Both the position numbers and the translations under genes were made by a program. A DNA stretch of 64,000 nucleotides, taken from positions 625,001 through 689,000 of the forward strand of contig CALNXK010000095.1 in assembly GCA_942486035.1 (NCBI GenBank). Reading direction: 5' to 3'. The stretch is from Porites lobata (Eukaryota; Cnidaria; Anthozoa; Scleractinia; Poritidae). Below, in pieces: positions 59,201 through 64,000 of the stretch. How positions within the stretch are numbered: position 1 is the first letter of the stretch; every line of letters begins with the position of its first letter. The notes beneath the pieces were generated by a model that did not search any database, was not told where the DNA came from, and saw nothing but the letters and a program-made list of their open reading frames with translations.

Positions 59201-62200
59201 TGGCCTATAAATTGAAGAAGAGATTTGTGTTTCTTAAACGCTTATCGTTGCAGAAAATCGTTCAATGTTTGTTTTATTTAATGCGAATAATTATCATACT
59301 TCGATCAACCATAGTGATGACATTATCGAGTTGTTTGTTGGTTCGAAACTTTTTCTTTTCCCAACGAATTTTACCGTGTGTAACAGCTGCCTTAAAAATA
59401 TTTAAGTCAAATGAAGTATGCATACAATGAAGTATGCTAAATTCAAATTTCTTTAGTTTGTGTTGTAATTAATCTAGTGAATTTAGTTTCTAAAATGTTA
59501 AAGCTGTAACCGTGATCTTTCTTTAAGTCCATTCGATGAATTAATAAAGTTCGCCTTCAGTGACTTCTAGGGATTGAAAAGGTTCAGCAAACTTTGTGCT
59601 ACGGTGGCGTGCTGATTTTAACGATCGGATGGAGTGGTCAAATGAAAATCGGCTGTAGTTTTCAGTTTAAAGTTTGTTTAATTTCAATAATTTTTGAAAA
59701 TCTTCAATTTTGTCACATGTAGGGTATATTCTTTGTGGCATTTTTTCCTTCCATGTTCGGTTTTGTTTCGTTCAAACCTGAAATAATGGAGACAGACAGT
59801 TGGCCGTTCAGGGTTTATTGATAAACGAGAACGAGTCGGCTCGCATAGGAAGAGAACAAGGAAGTTTTACATAAGAAGCAGGGTTAACATGAGATCTCGG
59901 AAACCGAGCCATGTATAATGACCTGCCTATCGTGAAAATGCCCTAAGGGCCAGTTTTATTATCGATTATTAAAACAAAGTTTAGTCTGTCGGTGTTTAAC
60001 ATTGAAACGCAATCTAAGCCCTTGTCAAAGCAAATTGACCAACCTCGATATTTAAACCCATTGTCCATTGTTAGCTTTTACAGGAAGGCCGAGTATTATA
60101 GCAGACAAGACAAACATTTCTCTGCAGTATTTAAAATGTCCCATTTAGAAAGTGAGGTATCCACAGAATTTTTCTTAATTGCTGTCTAAGTTAGAGTTTG
60201 TCTTGCAACCTCTTATGTGTTTTAGGGAGCGAGATTCATTCATTTGTTGCAGTCGCTTCAAGCCAGAGACTGGATTATGGCCAGCAGCTTCTTGATCGAT
60301 ACAAAATTGCTTCACAGTGCAAATACAATTAGCAGAAAAAAATTCCATTCAGCTTTTAATGCCCTGGAAACTGATTTAACTCACAGACCAAACTTTCTAT
60401 CGGTATACCAGCGTAATATACCTAAGCGGCATTCTAGAAGAACTCGTGAAAAGCTTTTCAGTAGCGATTTAAAAACTTTTCAACTAAAATGACTTCAAGT
60501 GAAGTTCTTTCCGGAATGTAAACAACAGCTCGCTCTACCGCGACCGGAAAGCGCATATCACTGAAAATTTACATTATATTTGTTTAACCTCATACCAGTC
60601 TCTCATTGTCTAAATGTGATGACTAATAAATAACTTGGAAAATTTAGAGGCATTCGTCAGCACAAGGAGCGTTTTAATTATTTAGTATTAAAATTGCACA
60701 TGCTGATGTGTAAACTTATATCTTTCAGTAACTTTTAAAATGTTCCGGTCTTCATGTTCTTTTTATTTTCCCAAACCTCTGAACGATACTAAAATGTTTG
60801 ATTTTGACAGTTTGGTCAAATTTTAGTTCTTGTATCCACTTGCATATGGAACACCGTAATGAATAGCTGTAATTCTCACCACAAAAGTTTTAAGAGGGTT
60901 AATGAGGTCTCGTTGATTTTTTTTAGGCTTTTGAGCTCAGAGCTTTAAAGAACTGAGTTCCAGGAATTGCTTGAAATATTCTGAGAAACGTCTCGCTTCA
61001 ATTCACGGGAATTTTTTACCTTCACTTGCACTATTAATTCATACTCTTCGCTTCCAAATACGAAACAGGATATCTCCCGAGGTTTACGTTACTCTGTTGT
61101 GACTTGTTTCAGTTTCGTCTGAAACATAACCTAACGACACTTTTATTTGACAAGTATTTTCAACTTTTTGGGGTCCTGAAGAATTCAAGTTTCTCAATGT
61201 AATTTTCCTTTTTATGTTAGCTAAGCATCGCAACATACATCGTTAAGTATTTTTCAAGCGATTTTTCAAAGAAGTACATCATACTCGGTCGAGAAATCCA
61301 ATGATGTTACTATTTTTATAAAGATCAATGAGTAGTACTTTTTAGTGCTGCTGTTAATCATGACTAGTGTACGAAACTGGCTCTCCGTGGATACCAGAGT
61401 GAACATTTAAGTGAAAGGTACTGAGCATTACTTTCCTGTGGTACTGTATATATTATGTTGTACTGGGGGATTCGAACTTTTGAGTCCGTGGATAAAATCT
61501 TAAAGTGTGACCATTCAAAATTGTCAAATAAAAGCTAATGAGCAGTATTGTTCTTTGAAACTGTTTATTATGCTGTACTAGAAGGTTCCAACTTTTGAGT
61601 TTGTCGACGACTGAAATCGCATGGTGTAATCACCTAGATATCGTTAAGTGGGCAGTACTTACCGCTGCTGCTTATTGTTATACTGTACAAAGTGGATCTA
61701 ACTTTTGATTAAATCCTGGAGAAAATGAATGTTAAAGAGTTGAAAAGTATGATAGTTTTAACGCCTAGTTTGTTACGCTTTTGTTCGTCTAAGGGATGAA
61801 TGACTAATGTTGCGTTACATGTGTTATGTAAACAGATTTTGGAGCTTCTATATGCGAAGAGCCATCATCGGCGCCAGTTATCTATCAGAATATCACACAA
61901 GACCAGTTTGGTCGAACAGTCATCGAGTTAACACAGTCACAGGAGTCTTCAAGCGCTGTTCCGCCGTCGTCACTGTCTCATCCAGCGAATGATGGGAACA
62001 ACAACAGCGTAGAAGCGTATAAATCCCAGTTTGTGTACTCTAAAATTGACAACGACGAAAAATTTTATAAAAAGCAAACTGAAGATACGGCGTTAACTAA
62101 ACAGGAATTGGAAGTCGAAGAAAGCGGCGATAAAGAATTGAACAAAAAACACTTGAAACATGCTGACAAGGTGAGTTTACAGTATAATGTAGGAAAGCAA

Positions 62201-63687
62201 AACTGAGAAAGACTTTGTTCCCAGCAGCTTATGAAAATTATGTAAACTAACTCGTTTGAATGTCAACATCGTATTTTTTACCTCACTTGTCACTTTTCGG
62301 CTTGTAATCTCTCATGAACGGATTTTCTGTTTTGGACAAGGCCGATCTTGTTTAAATCTATCGTCTGCCCCATTTAAGTACGCCTGAGTTCTTAATGATT
62401 TTACGGCTGTCGCTGCAAAGTCGTTTCGCTACAACCTCCACTGTGTAAACTGTGTAAATTGTTTTTCTCTCCGAAAATTGGTTTTTCTCATCAAAGAGCG
62501 ATCTAGTGCGATAGAAAATTAGTTTTAGGTTCGTTAGTGAATTTTCCATTAGAAAACTCTTTATTGCTTTCCGAAACGACTAAAATGAAAGCGTGTTTTA
62601 GTCTTTATGCGAAAGAACACCGACAATACAATACTGAAACATTGTAGTTTACAGTTTTACATGGTTTTTACTCCCAGCGACTGTACACAATGCTGTCATG
62701 TGCGTGTATATATCAGATATATCAGAGTTTGTCTTTTCGTTGTCCGTATTAAAGATCAGCAAAAATAGAAAAGTATCTGTGTTCGTTTACACAAGGCGGC
62801 TGTGACTCTGAGAAACCTCTTAATGAATATCTATTTCGCTGTGTGGGTCTGTATTTGCGTAAGTAATTGCAAAAGTGAACGGTTCTAGTGTTACTCAACA
62901 TCGCCGACACCTGTAATATTGCCGTGAACCACTGAAGAGTTTCACCCACAAATAGCTAAGGGGTCTTGTCTCGTCATTCGCTCTATCACCCCAAAGTGAA
63001 TTTTAATCCACCACGGCGCTCGACCAACGGAAATGTTTTTGGCCGCGAAGACAAGAATCCGGATATTCTTGAAACCACATACACATGTATCTTTTTTCAG
63101 GAATCGAATCGTCCTCACGAAACCACTGAATTGGCCTTAGAAACTGAAATCCAGCTGTAAAAGCTGAACTGCTTGTAGTTAAGTCTTGCTTTCTGCAAAG
63201 CATGATTCACCTGATATGAGAGCAGTTTCAAAGAAATACATTGCATTTTCCTCGTGGGGAACAACGTTTTGTTTTTAAAAGAGTTTTTTTTTTCTGTTTA
63301 ATAGGACATTAATTCGTCAGTGATTGGCTCTAGTCCATCTCAGCCTGCTACTAACGGAACCTTTCACCCAGAAACCGAAAACCATATCAAGCCTCCGCCC
63401 AAACGTAGCTTTGGTGACAAGAAAACAATGTACGAAAACAGAACGGATGACGAAAAATCTGGATCGCTTCAACTGGAACCCAAAGTAGACCCTTATAGTG
63501 AACCTCCCGCGACCACTGAAAAGGACAAACTCCTGCTTAGTTCGATGAACGGTTCTTGCGGTGCCGTGGACGAGGCGGTACAGGTGTCCACGGCACCCAC
63601 TGTCCAGTCTTCGGCGGCTTCAAATAAAATGGACGGCTTATTATTGAACTTGGAAGAAGACGGTGCATCGTTTGGCAACCACACAAG
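50245..63687 (+). CDS. EH-domain endocytic scaffold, partial at 3' end (at least 568 aa, 12 exons seen)
   Basis: Two EH domains imply binding to NPF-motif proteins in clathrin-type endocytosis, as in Eps15, intersectin and Pan1. Exons: 50245-50335, 50428-50491, 52139-52371, 52784-52847, 53491-53576, 53893-53945, 54308-54342, 55112-55157, 57363-57488, 58686-58875, 61836-62170, 63305-63687. All are GT-AG and phase-consistent. EH1 is about residues 5-94 (LPELSKIWKLAD; its loop DVTRNNTLDTAEF is not a full calcium site). EH2 is about 105-196 (LAQIWNLSD; canonical loop DIDRDGKLSLEEF). Residues about 198-280 form a charged coiled coil (QKVQEELEQVERQVFVFEKE). A basic stretch and long polar Ser/Pro tail follow. 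The tail matches no family I know. An upstream in-frame ATG (50176) is less likely because an acceptor intervenes. Confidence 0.85.
54519..54899. mobile_element. TIR element in EH gene intron
   Basis: TTACAGTAAATCCTCTATTA plus AAGCCCCCC at the left faces GGGGGGCGTAATAGGGGATTTAGAGTA at the right, an imperfect inverted repeat. Inside, AAATAAGCCCCCCCCC and AATAAGCTCCCC repeat the theme. Similar in style to 44383-44686 but a different family. Confidence 0.7.
55707..55860. repeat. Short inverted repeat in EH gene intron
   Basis: AGGAACTAAGTTTTACGACG at the left and CGACGTGGAACTTCCTAGTTTC at the right are loosely inverted, with ACGGCGACAGCAACGA inside. The GCACATTTCTTTGCCGTCGT core resembles sequence inside the U-block MITEs (19920-19970). 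Confidence 0.5.
56541..56960 (+). mobile_element. TIR element, family copy 2 (inverted relative to 1800-2229)
   Basis: It starts GCTACGGTGAAACGGGCAAC. The interior matches the reverse complement of copy 1 (for example CTGCAGGACAGG...GTGGGTTGTAAAACGCGCAA). The right end is worn (GGGCACGTTTTTTTCCCTTTAG). Confidence 0.7.
58077..58140. repeat. AAC/ATC simple repeat
   Basis: ACAACAACAACAACAACAGCAACAAC followed by CATCATCATCAACAACATCAAC, within the intron between exons 9 and 10 of the EH gene. Confidence 0.85.
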
Positions 63688-63738
63688 GTACAGTTACGGC
63701 CATCTTTTTGAACCGTCGGTTGTCATTATTGGTTATCG

Positions 63739-63774
<36 letters not shown>

Positions 63775-63781
63775 CCATCGT
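63739..63781. repeat. CAT microsatellite
   Basis: About 13 CAT units just after the donor of the last visible EH-gene exon. It would read as poly-His in one frame, but it lies in the intron. Confidence 0.9.
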
Positions 63782-64000
63782 CATCTTTGTTTAGCTCTTC
63801 TCTTTAAGCGGGTGTGATGCTGTGGTAATTCTTAACTGTAACTCTTCGAATGAAAGCTACTGAGCAGTACTGTTTGTGGTATTCCTGTGGTATTGCCTTT
63901 GTGTTTGTTGATGAAATCCTAAACTGTGGCCATTCGAATGAAAGCTACTGAGCAGCACTTTCCTGTGATACTCTTTACTACGCTATATGAGGTCTTACCT

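Noticed and set aside
63739..63785. Poly-histidine tract as part of the EH protein
   Set aside because: It follows a good GT donor at 63688 and is a CAT microsatellite in the intron.
1..64000. CRISPR arrays, rRNA genes, prokaryotic operons
   Set aside because: None seen. Introns, spliced genes and repeat classes show this is animal nuclear DNA, and the regular 140-bp repeat at 39.6-40.1 kb is palindromic satellite, not a spacer array.

Overview
The window looks like nuclear DNA of an animal, most likely an anthozoan cnidarian and possibly a stony coral. The protein genes are metazoan: KLHL-type BTB-Kelch proteins, a METTL27-like methyltransferase, NOC4L and an EH-domain scaffold. Multi-exon genes have GT-AG introns with consistent phases, the intergenic DNA is AT-rich, and short terminal-inverted-repeat elements of kinds I recall as common in coral genomes are frequent. 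The species assignment is inference.

Layout. Positions 1-4881 hold repeats and no convincing gene. From 4.9 to 38.8 kb lies a same-strand (minus) array of six intronless BTB-BACK-Kelch genes: three intact (4882-6648, 11258-13066, 17519-19312), two each broken by a small frameshifting insertion (25838-27593, 30239-32069), and one clear pseudogene (35599-38816) carrying a 1.44-kb hAT-like insertion, two stops and a frameshift. A BACK-domain fragment lies at 13530-13673. A three-exon METTL27-like gene (20856-23893, plus strand) divides the array into a first group of three (Tyr at BTB position 47) and a second group of three (His at that position). NOC4L (44713-48558, minus, two exons) and an EH-domain gene (from 50245, plus, running off the window end) form a head-to-head pair on the right. 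Between 39.5 and 40.1 kb is an unusual 140-bp-period satellite that folds back on itself.

How the genes work together. Members of the KLHL family usually act as substrate adaptors of CUL3 ubiquitin ligases: BTB and BACK bind CUL3 and the Kelch propeller binds the target. The array looks like a young, fast-changing adaptor cluster. The third gene shares its upstream DNA and BTB-BACK half with gene 1, but its Kelch half and about 3 kb of downstream DNA with gene 2, so target-binding and ligase-binding halves have been reshuffled at the domain boundary. METTL27, NOC4L (small-subunit ribosome assembly) and the EH gene (probably endocytosis) are unrelated single-copy-looking neighbours.
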